Source of the DNA: Sphingomonas hylomeconis
GTDB taxonomy: Bacteria; Pseudomonadota; Alphaproteobacteria; Sphingomonadales; Sphingomonadaceae
Assembly (NCBI RefSeq): GCF_025370105.1
Contig: NZ_JANQBK010000017.1
Location: 62,001 to 126,000, forward strand
Direction of reading: 5' to 3'
DNA length: 64,000 nucleotides
Positions 1 through 8,889 of this stretch are shown here, one piece after another; the stretch's first letter is position 1, and every line of letters starts with the position of its first letter. The position numbers and the translations under genes are program-made. The notes beneath the pieces were generated by a model. It did no database searches and was not told the DNA's origin. It was given only the letters and a program-made list of their open reading frames with translations.

Positions 1-2
1 GC

Positions 3-350
3 AAGATCTATCCGCAGGTGCAGAACGGCGAGTTCCAGCTCGATCTGCAGTTCATCGGCGCGGAACCCAAGGACATCCAGCGCGGCCAGTCGCTGCAGGC
101 GCGGCTCACGCTCGGCGATCCCGCACCGGCGATCCTGTTGCCCAACGGCGCCTTCTACAACGAAACCGGTGGCGCCTGGGTGTTCGTCGTCGCGCCGGGC
201 GGCGGGCAGGCGATCAAGCGCCAGGTGCGCATGGGCCGCCGCAACACCGAGAGTATCGAAATCCTCGACGGGCTCGATCCCGGCGAGCGCGTGATCACTT
301 CCCCCTATACGGGCTTTGCCGACAAGGCCGAGCTCTCCCTCGCCAAGTGA
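3..350 (+). CDS. Efflux periplasmic adaptor subunit (HlyD/MacA type), C-terminal part
   Basis: This is the last 115 residues of a protein whose start lies before the window. The text reads like the beta-barrel and membrane-proximal end of a periplasmic adaptor: a stretch around PAPAILLPNGAFYN followed by GAWVFVV, a GRRN segment and a closing LDGLDPGERVITSPYTGF block, which is typical of the C-terminus of MacA/HlyD-family proteins. Such adaptors bridge an inner-membrane ABC exporter to an outer-membrane channel. It is followed 11 nt later by an ABC ATPase and then a permease, which supports a tripartite MacAB-like exporter. The substrate cannot be told from the sequence. Its N-terminal signal and coiled-coil hairpin are outside the window. 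Confidence 0.85.
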   Translation, partial: KIYPQVQNGEFQLDLQFIGAEPKDIQRGQSLQARLTLGDPAPAILLPNGAFYNETGGAWVFVVAPGGGQAIKRQVRMGRRNTESIEILDGLDPGERVITSPYTGFADKAELSLAK

Positions 351-361
351 AGGACCGCCTG

Positions 362-1054
362 ATGGACACCGCCCTGCTGACGATGCGCAATCTGTGCCGC
401 GTGTACCGCTCCGACATGATCGAGACGACCGCGATCGATGCGATCGATCTGGATATCCTGCCCGGCGAATTCGTCGCCATCATGGGGCCGTCGGGCTGCG
501 GCAAATCAACCCTGCTCAACCTGATCGGCATGCTCGATAGCCCGTCGAGCGGCTCCTACATGTTTGCCGGCAAGGAGGTTGCGGGGCTGAGCGAGAGCGC
601 GCTGTCCGGGGTGCGAAAGGAAAATATCGGCTTCATCTTCCAGAGCTTCAACCTGGTCGATGAGCTCTCCGTGCGCGAGAATATCGAACTGGCGCTGCTC
701 TATCACGACGTCTCCGCCGCCGACCGCAAGCGCCGCACCGATGCGGTGATGGACAAGGTCGGCATCGCCCATCGCGCCCGGCATCGGCCCAGCCAGCTCT
801 CGGGCGGGCAGCAGCAGCGCGTGGCGGTGGCGCGTGCCTTGGTTGCCGCGCCGAAACTGATCCTGGCCGACGAACCAACCGGCAATCTCGATACGCAGCA
901 CGGCGAGGAAGTGATGAAGATGCTGCAGACGCTGAACGCCGAGGGTTCGACGATCGTGATGGTCACGCATTCGCCCGCGCATGCCGATTATGCCGGCCGC
1001 GTCGTCAACATGCTCGACGGCCGCATCCTGCAGGAACGCCGCCGCGCCGCCTGA
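362..1054 (+). CDS. ABC transporter ATP-binding protein (MacB/LolD class)
   Basis: A 230-residue ATPase that powers the neighbouring double-FtsX permease. Visible motifs are Walker [10 protein letters not shown] (residues 42-50), Q-loop FIFQSF (Q94), signature LSGGQQQR (from 146), Walker [13 protein letters not shown] (166-177) and the H-loop His203. The combination of DEPTGNLD with a free-standing 230-residue subunit is typical of the MacB/LolD/FtsE group. I chose ATG 362 because AAGGA ends 7 nt before it; a GTG at 347 overlapping the upstream stop is possible and would add five residues. It probably forms one operon with the adaptor before it and the permease 23 nt after it. Confidence 0.95.
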   Translation: MDTALLTMRNLCRVYRSDMIETTAIDAIDLDILPGEFVAIMGPSGCGKSTLLNLIGMLDSPSSGSYMFAGKEVAGLSESALSGVRKENIGFIFQSFNLVDELSVRENIELALLYHDVSAADRKRRTDAVMDKVGIAHRARHRPSQLSGGQQQRVAVARALVAAPKLILADEPTGNLDTQHGEEVMKMLQTLNAEGSTIVMVTHSPAHADYAGRVVNMLDGRILQERRRAA

Positions 1055-1077
1055 TCCCGATTACGGAGACTATCCCC

Positions 1078-3570
1078 ATGTGGCGCAATTATCTCACGGT
1101 CGGCATCCGAGCCCTGCTCAAGAACCGCACCTATGCCTTCATCAACATCCTGGGGCTGGCGATCGGCCTGGCCGCCTGCCTGCTGATCTCGCTGTTCGTG
1201 CGCGAGCATCTGTCGTTCGATCGCTTCGTGCCGAATGCGGACAATATCTATCAGTTGCAGTCGTTCAACACCGACCCGCAGACCGGCGCGGTCGATTCCA
1301 TGCAGATGTCGCCTTATGCTGCCGGCGCCGCCCTGAAGAAGGATTTCCCGCAGATTGCCCGGCTGTCCTATGCCACCAACTGGCAGCCGGTGATCATGGA
1401 CAAGGGCCAGCCGCGGCAGCTGACCATCACGCAGGTCGGCGCCGATTATTTCAAGATCTTCGATCTGCCGTTCGTGCGCGGCACCGCTGCCACCGCGCTC
1501 TCCGATACCAACAGCATCGTCGTGTCGCAAAAGACCGCGCTCGCGCTGTTCGGCACCGAGGATGCGATCGGCCGTACGGTCACCACACAGGCACGAGAGG
1601 GCAGCCGTGACTTCCGCGTCACCGGCGTGTTCAAGGATCTGCCGCGCAACTCGCACAACCGCATGGGCATGGCCGTGCTGATCGATCCGGCCAAGTTTCA
1701 GCCCGGGCAGGAAACGCAATGGGGCTGGTACAGCGGTTACAATTACGTGCAGTTGCAGCCGGGCGCCGATGTCGCCGCGCTTAACGCGCAACTCGATGCC
1801 TGGAAGGCGCGCGCTGCGCCCAAGGATATGGTCGGCGGACAACTGGTAAGCCAGGCGGCGGACAATCGCTTCGAGCTCGTCGCCTTGCCCAAGGTCCATC
1901 TCGGAATCGCCAAGCACGGCCCGGCCGGTAATGAGGAGGATGCCGGGACGATCGTCACCTTTGCCATCCTCGCCGCGCTGATCCTGGTCATGGCCTGCGT
2001 CAACTTCACCAACCTCGCCACCGCCCGCGCTTCGCAGCGCGCCCGCGAAGTGGCGTTGCGCAAGGTGCTGGGCGCCAGCCGCGGGCAGCTGATCGCGCAG
2101 TTCCTTGCCGAATCCGTGCTGGTCGCGGGGATCGCGATGCTCGTCGCGCTGGCGATCGTCGAACTGTCGCTGCCATGGCTGCGCACCTATCTCAACATGG
2201 AGCTGTCGCTGCGTTATGTCGGCGCTGACGGCGCGCTGCTGCCGGCGCTCGTGCTGGTGCTGCTCGTCGGTCTCGCCGGCGGCCTGTACCCCGCTTTCTA
2301 TCTCACCCGTTTCCAGCCGGCGCGCGTGCTCAAGGCGAACAAGTCGGCGGCGGAGGCGGAAGGATCGGGCCTGCTGCGCAACGGCCTGGTGGTCGTGCAG
2401 TTCGCCATCTCGATCGGGCTGATCATCTGCACCGCGATCGTCTATTCGCAGACCGCCTTCCTGCGCAGCGCCGATCCCGGTTTCAAGCGCGCCGGCCTGG
2501 TGCAGATCGAAAATATGAGCCGTACCGCGGTGCGCGCATCGATCGACACGATCGAGCAGCAATTGCTGCGCACCCCCGGCGTGACGCATGTCGCGCGCAC
2601 CAGCATCGCCGTCGCCACCGACAACCGCATGAACCAGAGCGTGGTGCTGCCCGGCAGGCCTGCCCCGCTGACCATGGGTTCGTACAGCGTCGGGTTCGAT
2701 TATCCCGAGACGATGGGAATGAAACTGCTCGCTGGCCGCACGCTCACGCGCGATCGCGCCATGGACGATGCCAGCATCGGCGACCAACCTGATATCGCAA
2801 AGGAAAAGGTGCTGGTCGCGCGCGGCATCAATGTGATGGTCAACGAAAGCTCGGCGCACCAGATGGGCTTCGCCACCCCACAGGCCGCGATCGGCAAGCA
2901 GTTTCGCATCAGCTTCGTCGATCCCAAGAACGGCACCGTCCCCGCGACGATCGTCGGCGTGCTCGCCGACACGCGCTTCCGCAGCGCGCGCGAGCAAGTC
3001 GAGGACATGATCCTGTACCACGACGAGTTCAACCTGCCGTGGCTCGTCGCGCGTGTCGAGGATCCCGATCCCGCGGCGGTGATGGATCGGATCGGCGCGG
3101 TGTGGAAGCGGATCGTGCCGACCGTGCCGTTCGCCGCCGACTTTTCGGACGACAAGGCGGCCGAACTTTATCGCTCGGATGTCGCCACCGGGCAGGTGTT
3201 CGCCGGGTTCGCGATCCTCTCGGTGATCATCGGCTGTCTCGGCCTGTTCGGGCTTGCCGCTTTCACTGCCGAACGCCGCACCAAGGAGATCGGCATCCGC
3301 AAGGTGCTCGGGGCGCGCACTCGCGATATCGTGCGGCTGCTGGTCTGGCAGTTTACCCGGCCGGTGGTCGTGGCGAACCTGATTGCCTGGCCGATCGCCT
3401 GGTGGGTGATGCGCGGCTGGCTCAACGGCTTCGACGACCGCGTCGCGCTCGGGCCGCTGCCCTTCCTCGCCGCCGGTGGCCTGGCATTGGGCATCGCGGT
3501 GGTGACGATCGCCAGCCACGCTTGGCGTGTGGCGCGCGAAAACCCGATCCGTGCGTTGCGCTACGAATAG
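1078..3570 (+). CDS. ABC transporter permease with two MacB/FtsX modules
   Basis: An 830-residue inner-membrane protein. It starts with a membrane segment (about residues 20-40), then a large periplasmic MacB_PCD-like region, a first FtsX block (about 285-375, with the cytoplasmic RAREVALRKVLGASRGQL loop), further membrane helices, a second periplasmic region, and a second FtsX block near the end containing RRTKEIGIRKVLGART. The repeated EIGIRKVLGA/EVALRKVLGA motif is the coupling helix that touches the ATPase. The family carries out mechanotransmission-type export of peptides, lipoproteins or macrolides; the cargo here is unknown. It is followed by a strong hairpin terminator, so the operon ends here. 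Confidence 0.93.
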   Translation: MWRNYLTVGIRALLKNRTYAFINILGLAIGLAACLLISLFVREHLSFDRFVPNADNIYQLQSFNTDPQTGAVDSMQMSPYAAGAALKKDFPQIARLSYATNWQPVIMDKGQPRQLTITQVGADYFKIFDLPFVRGTAATALSDTNSIVVSQKTALALFGTEDAIGRTVTTQAREGSRDFRVTGVFKDLPRNSHNRMGMAVLIDPAKFQPGQETQWGWYSGYNYVQLQPGADVAALNAQLDAWKARAAPKDMVGGQLVSQAADNRFELVALPKVHLGIAKHGPAGNEEDAGTIVTFAILAALILVMACVNFTNLATARASQRAREVALRKVLGASRGQLIAQFLAESVLVAGIAMLVALAIVELSLPWLRTYLNMELSLRYVGADGALLPALVLVLLVGLAGGLYPAFYLTRFQPARVLKANKSAAEAEGSGLLRNGLVVVQFAISIGLIICTAIVYSQTAFLRSADPGFKRAGLVQIENMSRTAVRASIDTIEQQLLRTPGVTHVARTSIAVATDNRMNQSVVLPGRPAPLTMGSYSVGFDYPETMGMKLLAGRTLTRDRAMDDASIGDQPDIAKEKVLVARGINVMVNESSAHQMGFATPQAAIGKQFRISFVDPKNGTVPATIVGVLADTRFRSAREQVEDMILYHDEFNLPWLVARVEDPDPAAVMDRIGAVWKRIVPTVPFAADFSDDKAAELYRSDVATGQVFAGFAILSVIIGCLGLFGLAAFTAERRTKEIGIRKVLGARTRDIVRLLVWQFTRPVVVANLIAWPIAWWVMRGWLNGFDDRVALGPLPFLAAGGLALGIAVVTIASHAWRVARENPIRALRYE

Positions 3571-3576
3571 CGCAAA

Positions 3577-3606
3577 AAGGGCGCGGGCATTGCTGCCCGC
3601 GCCCTT
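3577..3606. terminator. Hairpin terminator between convergent genes
   Basis: A perfect 13-bp stem (AAGGGCGCGGGCA at 3577-3589 against its complement at 3594-3606) with a TTGC loop. It is preceded by an A-run on the plus strand, so it can act for both the permease operon and the minus-strand DUF4142 gene whose stop is at 3630. Confidence 0.85.
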
Positions 3607-3629
3607 CCGATGCGCTCGGAAGCCGATCG

Positions 3630-4112
3630 TTACATCGTCTTGAGCATCATGATGTGATGCTGCACCACCGGCACGATCTTCGCCGCGGCGGTCTTCAGCG
3701 GCATCGCTTTGCCGTCCATGGCATAGGCCTGCTGCACTGCCAGTGCCTGGCCGTGCGCCGCCTTTTGCTGCGCAACATAGGCCGCATCGCGCGCCGTGCC
3801 GGTTTCGGCGCGAAGCTGCGCGATCATCTCGGCCTGGGTCGGCGTCAGCATCGCCGCCGCGGGCCGGACACGGGCTTTGAGGGCCGCCGCCTTGATCATC
3901 AGCGTGCTCTTGCCGTGATCGGTGAGCATCATCTGCGCGAAGGAGCGGATTGCCGGATTGGTGGTCGTCTGGAGCACGATCTGCGCCGACTGGCGCTCGT
4001 ACAGATCGCTCGCGCCCGCGGTTTTGACATAGTCGGCCGCGGGCATGACCTGCGCCATGGCCGGCGCGGCGACGATCAATGCCCAGGGGGCGAGGATGAA
4101 CAGCTTCTTCAT
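3630..4112 (-). CDS. DUF4142 family exported protein
   Basis: A 160-residue protein that begins with a clear Sec signal peptide (MKKLFILAPWALIVAAPAMA, then QVMPAADYV). The mature part, rich in alanine and helices with AQMMLTDHGKS, matches the style of DUF4142, a predicted ferritin-like four-helix family; its biochemical role is not established. ATG 4112 is preceded by AAGGAG with good spacing, so longer upstream frames are not used. It lies 31 nt downstream of the esterase gene on the same strand and probably shares that gene's transcript, which would put it under the stress-type promoter at 5264-5288. Confidence 0.85.
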   Translation of the reverse strand: MKKLFILAPWALIVAAPAMAQVMPAADYVKTAGASDLYERQSAQIVLQTTTNPAIRSFAQMMLTDHGKSTLMIKAAALKARVRPAAAMLTPTQAEMIAQLRAETGTARDAAYVAQQKAAHGQALAVQQAYAMDGKAMPLKTAAAKIVPVVQHHIMMLKTM

Positions 4113-4143
4113 GGTAATCTCCTTGGGTGCCAGGGCGGCGCGA

Positions 4144-5229
4144 TTATTTGGCAAAGGCGGCCTTGAGCCGGGCAATGGCATAGTCGTTCGCGTCATAGGC
4201 GCCGCGCACAACCTTCCCCATGCCGAAGAACTCGTGCGTCACGCCCGGGAAGGTGCGCTGCTCGACACGGTCGCCGGCTGATTTCATCGCCTCGGCCAGC
4301 GTCTCGCCATCCGAGCGCAACGGATCGATCTGCGCATTGATGATCGTCGTCGGCGGCAGCCCGCGCAGATCGGCACCGACCAGGTTGAGCCGCGGATCCA
4401 TCATCTCCGCCTTGCTGGTCGCATAATAATAGCCGAACCAGTTGAGCATCGCGGTGTTGAGCGGCTTGGCATTGGCGGAATCGATGCGCGACGGCAGCGT
4501 CATGCTGCTGTTGGCGATCGGATAGACCGACAGGATATGCACCGGCATCGCGATCTTGGTGTCGCGCGCATGGATCGCGGTGGCGACGGCGAGATTGCCG
4601 CCGGCACTTTCGCCCGCCACCGCCAGCCGGGTCACGTCGCCGCCCCAGGACGCGGCATTCTGCACCGTCCAGTCATAGGCGGCGAAGGCATCGTCATGCT
4701 GCGCCGGGAATTTGAATTCCGGGGCGTGGCGATATTCGACCGACACGACGATCGCATTAAGCTGCTTGGCCAGCAGGCGCGGCGCCGCGTCATACGTGTT
4801 GACGTCCGCGATCACCCAGCCGCCGCCATGATAATAGACGATCACCGGCAACGCGGCACCGCTGTTGGCAGCGGCAACCGGCTTGTAGATCCGCGCAAAC
4901 TGCATCGGATCGGCGCCGTACGGCATGTCCATCGTCGTCACCGCAGGATCGGGCGCGGTCGACTGGCCCTGCTTGCGCATCACGGCCTTGGCGGCATCGG
5001 CGGCCGATGGCTGCAGGCGCGCCATGACGGGCGTGAGCGTTTCGATCGGCTTGGGCTGCAGCGCCATATGGGCATCGAGCACGGCCTGCATATCGGCGGC
5101 TGCGGCCGCTGGCATCGTCGATACGGCGGGCGGCGTCGGCGGGGGGGCGGCATTTGTGGAGGGGGCGGATTGGGCGATTGCCGCACCGGACACGCCCACC
5201 ATGGCTACGGCGAGAATAACGAGCTTCAT
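4144..5229 (-). CDS. Secreted alpha/beta hydrolase, hormone-sensitive-lipase type esterase
   Basis: A 361-residue esterase. Residues 1-20 are a signal peptide (MKLVILAVAMVGVSGAAIAQ), followed by a proline/alanine-rich linker. The catalytic domain has the oxyanion-hole motif HGGGW (134-138), nucleophile motif GESAGG (Ser208), Asp302 in NAQIDPL and His332 in THEFFG, the classic HSL (family IV) arrangement. It hydrolyses short acyl or related esters in the periplasm; the natural substrate is not apparent. ATG 5229 has GGGAAAG upstream. An exact GGAAC-N17-GTT promoter ends 34 nt before the start. It is the first gene of a likely two-gene unit with the DUF4142 gene. Confidence 0.9.
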   Translation of the reverse strand: MKLVILAVAMVGVSGAAIAQSAPSTNAAPPPTPPAVSTMPAAAAADMQAVLDAHMALQPKPIETLTPVMARLQPSAADAAKAVMRKQGQSTAPDPAVTTMDMPYGADPMQFARIYKPVAAANSGAALPVIVYYHGGGWVIADVNTYDAAPRLLAKQLNAIVVSVEYRHAPEFKFPAQHDDAFAAYDWTVQNAASWGGDVTRLAVAGESAGGNLAVATAIHARDTKIAMPVHILSVYPIANSSMTLPSRIDSANAKPLNTAMLNWFGYYYATSKAEMMDPRLNLVGADLRGLPPTTIINAQIDPLRSDGETLAEAMKSAGDRVEQRTFPGVTHEFFGMGKVVRGAYDANDYAIARLKAAFAK

Positions 5230-5263
5230 AAGGTCTTTCCCTGTTACGCAAACTACTTGCGAC

Positions 5264-5288
5264 AACAAGGAGCAGGGGACGGGGTTCC
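5264..5288 (-). promoter_or_regulatory. EcfG-type general-stress promoter before the esterase
   Basis: On the minus strand GGAAC (5288-5284) is followed by exactly 17 bases and GTT (5266-5264). This is the consensus known for EcfG (the PhyR-NepR-controlled sigma factor) in alphaproteobacteria. The -10 GTT lies 34 nt from the start codon. One of three such exact sites I found before genes in this window. Confidence 0.6.
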
Positions 5289-5402
5289 CCGGCTTTACTA
5301 AGAATTACTGAAATGGCCTTCGCGCGGAACGCCACAAAGAATTGCCGCCACCCCGGCATATTTCGGGGTGACGGCAACGGAAGATTGTACAGCCTGGATC
5401 GT

Positions 5403-5912
5403 TTAGGCCGCTGCGGCCTTCGCGTTGGCCTTGCTTTCCGCCATCGCGGTCAGCTTCTCGTCGGTGGCCTTTTCCTCGGCCAGCGTTTCGGCGAACAGGG
5501 CAGCAGCCTCGCTATGGCCGAGTTCCTTGGCCCAGGCGATCAGCGTGCCGTAACGCGTGATCTCGTAATGCTCGACCGCCTGTGCCGCCGCGATCAGCGC
5601 CGCATCGAGCACCGCCTTGTCGGATACTTCGCCAGCGATCTCATTGGCTTCCTTGATGATCCCGTCGATCGCCGGGCAGGTCACTGCCTTGGCCTTTTCG
5701 TCGAGCGAGGCGAACGCGCGCTCGAGCCGTGCGATCTGGCCCTCGGTCTCCTTGAGATGCTTCTCAAAGCCCTTCTTGAGCGCCGGTGCCGTCGCCTTGT
5801 CGATCATCTTGGGCAGCGCCTTCATGATCTGATTCTCGGCGTAGTAGATGTCCTGCAGCGTGTGCAGGAACAGATCGTGCAGCGTGGCGATGTCTTTGCT
5901 GAACAAGCCCAT
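5403..5912 (-). CDS. yciF: YciF-type ferritin-like protein (DUF892)
   Basis: A 169-residue all-helical protein. The opening (LHDLFLHTLQDIYYAENQI), the KHLKETEGQIARLERAF stretch and the later EHYEITRYGTLIAWAKELG segment, with Glu/His residues spaced as in di-iron four-helix bundles, are characteristic of the YciE/YciF family. The family is induced by osmotic and envelope stress; a di-iron site is predicted but its reaction is not established. ATG 5912 is preceded by AGGAGACC. It follows the SDR gene by 27 nt and likely belongs to the SRPBCC-adh-SDR-yciF minus-strand unit. Confidence 0.92.
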   Translation of the reverse strand: MGLFSKDIATLHDLFLHTLQDIYYAENQIMKALPKMIDKATAPALKKGFEKHLKETEGQIARLERAFASLDEKAKAVTCPAIDGIIKEANEIAGEVSDKAVLDAALIAAAQAVEHYEITRYGTLIAWAKELGHSEAAALFAETLAEEKATDEKLTAMAESKANAKAAAA

Positions 5913-5939
5913 GGTCGGTCTCCTAAATGTGTGATGCGA

Positions 5940-6698
5940 TCAATTGTCGGCGGTGCCCGGCTCGGCCATCTTGCGATGCTGTTCGGCAAGCACGGCGTTC
6001 GGGGTGACGTTCGCCACCGCCGACTGGATCTTGTTCTTCAGCCCCGAGACGACGCTCGCCTTGCCGGACATCAGCGCATCCCAGCCGTTCTTGGCCGTAT
6101 CCGCCGGATCTTCCTTTTTCGGATCGGTGCCGACCGACGTATCCATCATGTCGCCGCGTTCGAAGAAATCGGTGTCCGTCGGTCCGGGCATCAGGTTGGT
6201 CAGCGTGACGCCGTCCGCCTCCTTGATCTCGTTCTGCAGCGCCGCGACGAAGCTGTCGACGAACGCCTTGGTACCGTTATACACCGCCTGGAACGCGCCC
6301 GGGATATAGCCCGCGATCGACCCCGTCACGAGCACCTTGCCGTCGTTGCGCGCCACCATGTGCGGCAGCACCTTCTGCAGCAGATAGGCGGTACCGACGA
6401 TGTTGGTGTCGACGACATGTTTCCATTCCGCCGGATCCTGATCGAGGAACGCGCGGCCCAGGCCATGGCCGGCATTGGCGCAGAGCAGATCGATCTGGCG
6501 GCCGCCAGCAGCTTCCAGCAGCCGATCGACGCCCTCGAAGGTGGAGAGATCGACGTCGAGCGTCTGGGCATTGCCGACGCTTTCGGTGAACGGCGTATCG
6601 GCGGCGAGCAGCAGGTCATAGCCCTCGGCCGCAGCCAGCTTGGCGAGCTCGGCGCCGATCCCGGCAGAGGCGCCGGTGACGATTGCGAATTTGGCCAT
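5940..6698 (-). CDS. Short-chain dehydrogenase/reductase (SDR)
   Basis: A 252-residue classical SDR, a soluble NAD(P)-dependent oxidoreductase. The cofactor motif TGASAGIG is at residues 8-15, the NAG motif at 75-77, and the catalytic triad is Ser127, Tyr140 and Lys144 (YNGTK). The substrate is not predictable. It sits between the zinc alcohol dehydrogenase and yciF; the C-terminal tail is rich in short charged residues. AGGAGTAAG precedes ATG 6698. The 125-nt gap to the upstream adh gene holds a palindromic repeat, so expression of this gene could be partly uncoupled from adh. Confidence 0.92.
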   Translation of the reverse strand: MAKFAIVTGASAGIGAELAKLAAAEGYDLLLAADTPFTESVGNAQTLDVDLSTFEGVDRLLEAAGGRQIDLLCANAGHGLGRAFLDQDPAEWKHVVDTNIVGTAYLLQKVLPHMVARNDGKVLVTGSIAGYIPGAFQAVYNGTKAFVDSFVAALQNEIKEADGVTLTNLMPGPTDTDFFERGDMMDTSVGTDPKKEDPADTAKNGWDALMSGKASVVSGLKNKIQSAVANVTPNAVLAEQHRKMAEPGTADN

Positions 6699-6719
6699 AG
6701 TCTTACTCCTAAATTTCTT

Positions 6720-6816
6720 CCCCTCCCTGGAAGGGAGGGGGCAGGGGGTGGGTGGACTGGGGCGGCCGCTACATTTCCTCGCGACCCACCCCCGACCCCT
6801 CCCTTTTAGGGAGGGG
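6720..6816. repeat. Compound inverted repeat of the CCCTCCC family
   Basis: Two short hairpins (CCCTCCCTGGAAGGGAGGGG and CCCCTCCCTTTTAGGGAGGGG) are joined by inner arms GGGGGTGGGTGG and CGACCCACCCCC, so the whole 97-bp unit can fold as one long cruciform. A close relative lies at 55258-55389. It separates adh from the SDR gene. Confidence 0.85.
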
Positions 6817-6823
6817 CGTTAGC

Positions 6824-8005
6824 TCAGCGGCCCAGACCGGGTTTCAGCACGACCTTGGTCACATTGTTCTGGTCGTTCTTGAACATGTCGTACGCCTTGG
6901 GGGCGTCCTCCAGGTCCATGCGGTGCGAGATCAGGAAGGTGGTGTCGATCTTCTCTTCCATGATCGCGTTGAGCAAAGCCGGCATGTAATGCTGCACGTG
7001 CGTCTGGCCGGTCTTGAGCGTCAGGCCCTTTTCCATGAACGCGCCCAGCGGGAATTTGTCGACGAACCCGCCATAGACCGCCGGCATCGACACGCGACCG
7101 CCCTTGCGGCAGGCGATGATCGCCTGGCGGATCGAATGCGTGCGGTCGGTGCCGAGGAAGGTCGACGCCTTGATCTGATCGACGATATTGTCGACGAACA
7201 GGCCGTGCGCTTCCAGGCCGACCGCGTCGATCACCGCATCGGGGCCGATCCCGCCGGTCATCTCCATCAGCGCTTCATAGACCGCGCTTTCCTCGAAATT
7301 GATCGTCTCCGCGCCGAATTTGCGCGCCAGTTCGAGCCGCTTGGGGAAGTGATCGATCGCGATGACGCGCTCGGCGCCCATCAGGAACGCCGATTGCACC
7401 GCGAACAGGCCGACCGGCCCGCAGCCCCATACTGCCACTGTATCGCCGGGCTCGATCTCGGCATATTCCGCCGCCTGCCAGCCGGTCGGCAGGATGTCGG
7501 ACAGGAACAGCACCTTGTCGTCGTCCACGCCGTCTGGAATGACGATCGGGCCGACATCGCTGAACGGTACGCGGACATATTCCGCCTGGCCGCCCGCATA
7601 GCCGCCGGTCATGTGGCTATAGCCGAACAGGCCGGACATCGGCTGACCGTAGATCGTCTGCGCGATATCCTGATTGTCGGCGGGCAGGCCGTTGTCGCAG
7701 GCCGAATATTGATGCTTGCCGCAATGATAGCAGCTGCCGCACGCGATCGTGAACGGCACGACGACGCGCTGGCCCTTCTTGAGCGTCGATTTGGGGCCCG
7801 TCTCGACCACTTCGCCCATGAATTCATGGCCGAGAATGTCGCCTGCCTGCATCGTCGGGATGTAATTGTCGTACAGGTGCAGGTCCGATCCACAGATCGC
7901 GGTCGAGGTGATCTTGATGATCGCATCGCGCGGGTTGAGGATCTCGGGATCGGGCACCGTATCCATGCGGACGTCGTGCTTGCCGTGCCATGCCAGTGCG
8001 CGCAT
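6824..8005 (-). CDS. Zinc-dependent alcohol dehydrogenase (MDR family)
   Basis: A 393-residue medium-chain dehydrogenase. Catalytic zinc ligands are Cys38, His60 and Glu61 ([15 protein letters not shown]); the structural zinc lobe has Cys89, Cys92, Cys95 and Cys103 ([16 protein letters not shown]). The NAD-binding fold shows [14 protein letters not shown]. The overall text resembles the glutathione-independent formaldehyde/alcohol dehydrogenase branch, but the true substrate is unclear. It lies 34 nt after the SRPBCC gene and is probably co-transcribed with it, SDR and yciF. The group is a recurring stress-related cluster in sphingomonads by my recollection, which I cannot verify here. Confidence 0.92.
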   Translation of the reverse strand: MRALAWHGKHDVRMDTVPDPEILNPRDAIIKITSTAICGSDLHLYDNYIPTMQAGDILGHEFMGEVVETGPKSTLKKGQRVVVPFTIACGSCYHCGKHQYSACDNGLPADNQDIAQTIYGQPMSGLFGYSHMTGGYAGGQAEYVRVPFSDVGPIVIPDGVDDDKVLFLSDILPTGWQAAEYAEIEPGDTVAVWGCGPVGLFAVQSAFLMGAERVIAIDHFPKRLELARKFGAETINFEESAVYEALMEMTGGIGPDAVIDAVGLEAHGLFVDNIVDQIKASTFLGTDRTHSIRQAIIACRKGGRVSMPAVYGGFVDKFPLGAFMEKGLTLKTGQTHVQHYMPALLNAIMEEKIDTTFLISHRMDLEDAPKAYDMFKNDQNNVTKVVLKPGLGR

Positions 8006-8039
8006 CAGCGTCGCTCCTCTTTACAAAAACGTGCGCGCA

Positions 8040-8624
8040 TCAGTTACGCTCCTCGTCGAGTTGTTCTTGGGTGAAGGCCGCGGTGGCGATCTCGCCCGTT
8101 TCCATCAGCTGCTTGAAGCGGCGCAGATCGCGCCGCGCCTGGATCGCCGGTTCGCGCTGGAACAGTTTGGCGATCACCTTGCCGACCACGCCCATCGGCG
8201 GATCATAGTTGATCGTCGCGGTGACGACGGTGCCGCGCGCGCCCGCTTCGCGGAAATCGATCCGTCCGCTGTTCGGCACGTCGGCACCTTCTTCGGATGC
8301 CCAAGCGATGAAGCTGTTCTCGGCTTCGTCGGTAACCACCGCGTTCCATTCGACGGTCTTGCCCGCGGGCGCTTTGACGACCCAGTGCGAGCGCTTGGCG
8401 TCCAGCGTGTCGATCGACACGACGTTTTCCATGAACGACGCGAGATTCGAAAAATCGCGCCAATAGGCGAACAGTTCGGCGGCGGGACGGTTGATCGTGA
8501 CGGCGCGGCCGACAAGACTGTCGCCCTTGGGTTCGATCAGCGTCTGGCCGGCCTGCTCGGCGGCGTGCTTGTCCTTCGATGCGGTAAGTGGCGCATCGTC
8601 CGTGGTAGCAAATTCGTTGGCCAT
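8040..8624 (-). CDS. SRPBCC (START-like) family protein
   Basis: A 194-residue protein. After a hydrophilic N-terminus of about 35 residues comes GDSLVGRAVTINRPAAELFAYW, the usual opening beta strand and helix of a polyketide-cyclase/CoQ-binding SRPBCC fold, ending with a helix carrying ARRDLRRFKQLMETGEI. Members bind hydrophobic ligands in a deep cavity; many near relatives are annotated only as cyclase/dehydrase. It is the first gene of the minus-strand run ending at yciF. AAGTTCC-type sequence upstream contains GGAAC, but a GTT at the right spacing is missing (see rejected items). ATG 8624 has GGAGGAAC upstream. Confidence 0.88.
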   Translation of the reverse strand: MANEFATTDDAPLTASKDKHAAEQAGQTLIEPKGDSLVGRAVTINRPAAELFAYWRDFSNLASFMENVVSIDTLDAKRSHWVVKAPAGKTVEWNAVVTDEAENSFIAWASEEGADVPNSGRIDFREAGARGTVVTATINYDPPMGVVGKVIAKLFQREPAIQARRDLRRFKQLMETGEIATAAFTQEQLDEERN

Positions 8625-8769
8625 GAAGTTCCTCCGGTCTTGCTGGTCGGCGGCTCAAGCAAACGAAACGGCGGTAAGTTCCGGGTTGTTTCACCGGCGA
8701 AATCAAACGATGTGAGCGGGTTAATCTGGATCAGTGATTTTCTTGAATGGTTGCTTTTGATGCCGCCTT

Positions 8770-8798
8770 CGTCACCCCGCACTTGGTCCGGGGACACC
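8770..8798. repeat. Partial CACCCCGG-family palindrome
   Basis: CGTCACCCCGCACTTGGTCCGGGGACACC is an imperfect hairpin of the same family as 23543-23573 and 34422-34518. The 265-nt gap 8625-8889 around it shows nothing else that I can support. Confidence 0.55.
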
Positions 8799-8889
8799 AG
8801 GCGACCCCCGAAACGACTTTTATGATTGCCGATCAGCGGCCTGGCAGACGTCCGACCAGTCCGCGGTCTGCCATGTCGGTTTGCCGCCC

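Noticed and set aside
988..3519. 843-residue minus-strand open frame opposite the FtsX permease
   Set aside because: Antisense shadow with biased Asp/His/Arg/Gly composition and no motif; the plus-strand permease is clear.
8625..8700. Possible EcfG promoter before the SRPBCC gene
   Set aside because: GGAAC is present on the minus strand at about 8681-8677, but the base triplet 17 nt downstream is GCT rather than GTT; GTT occurs only at 8 and 13 nt spacing.
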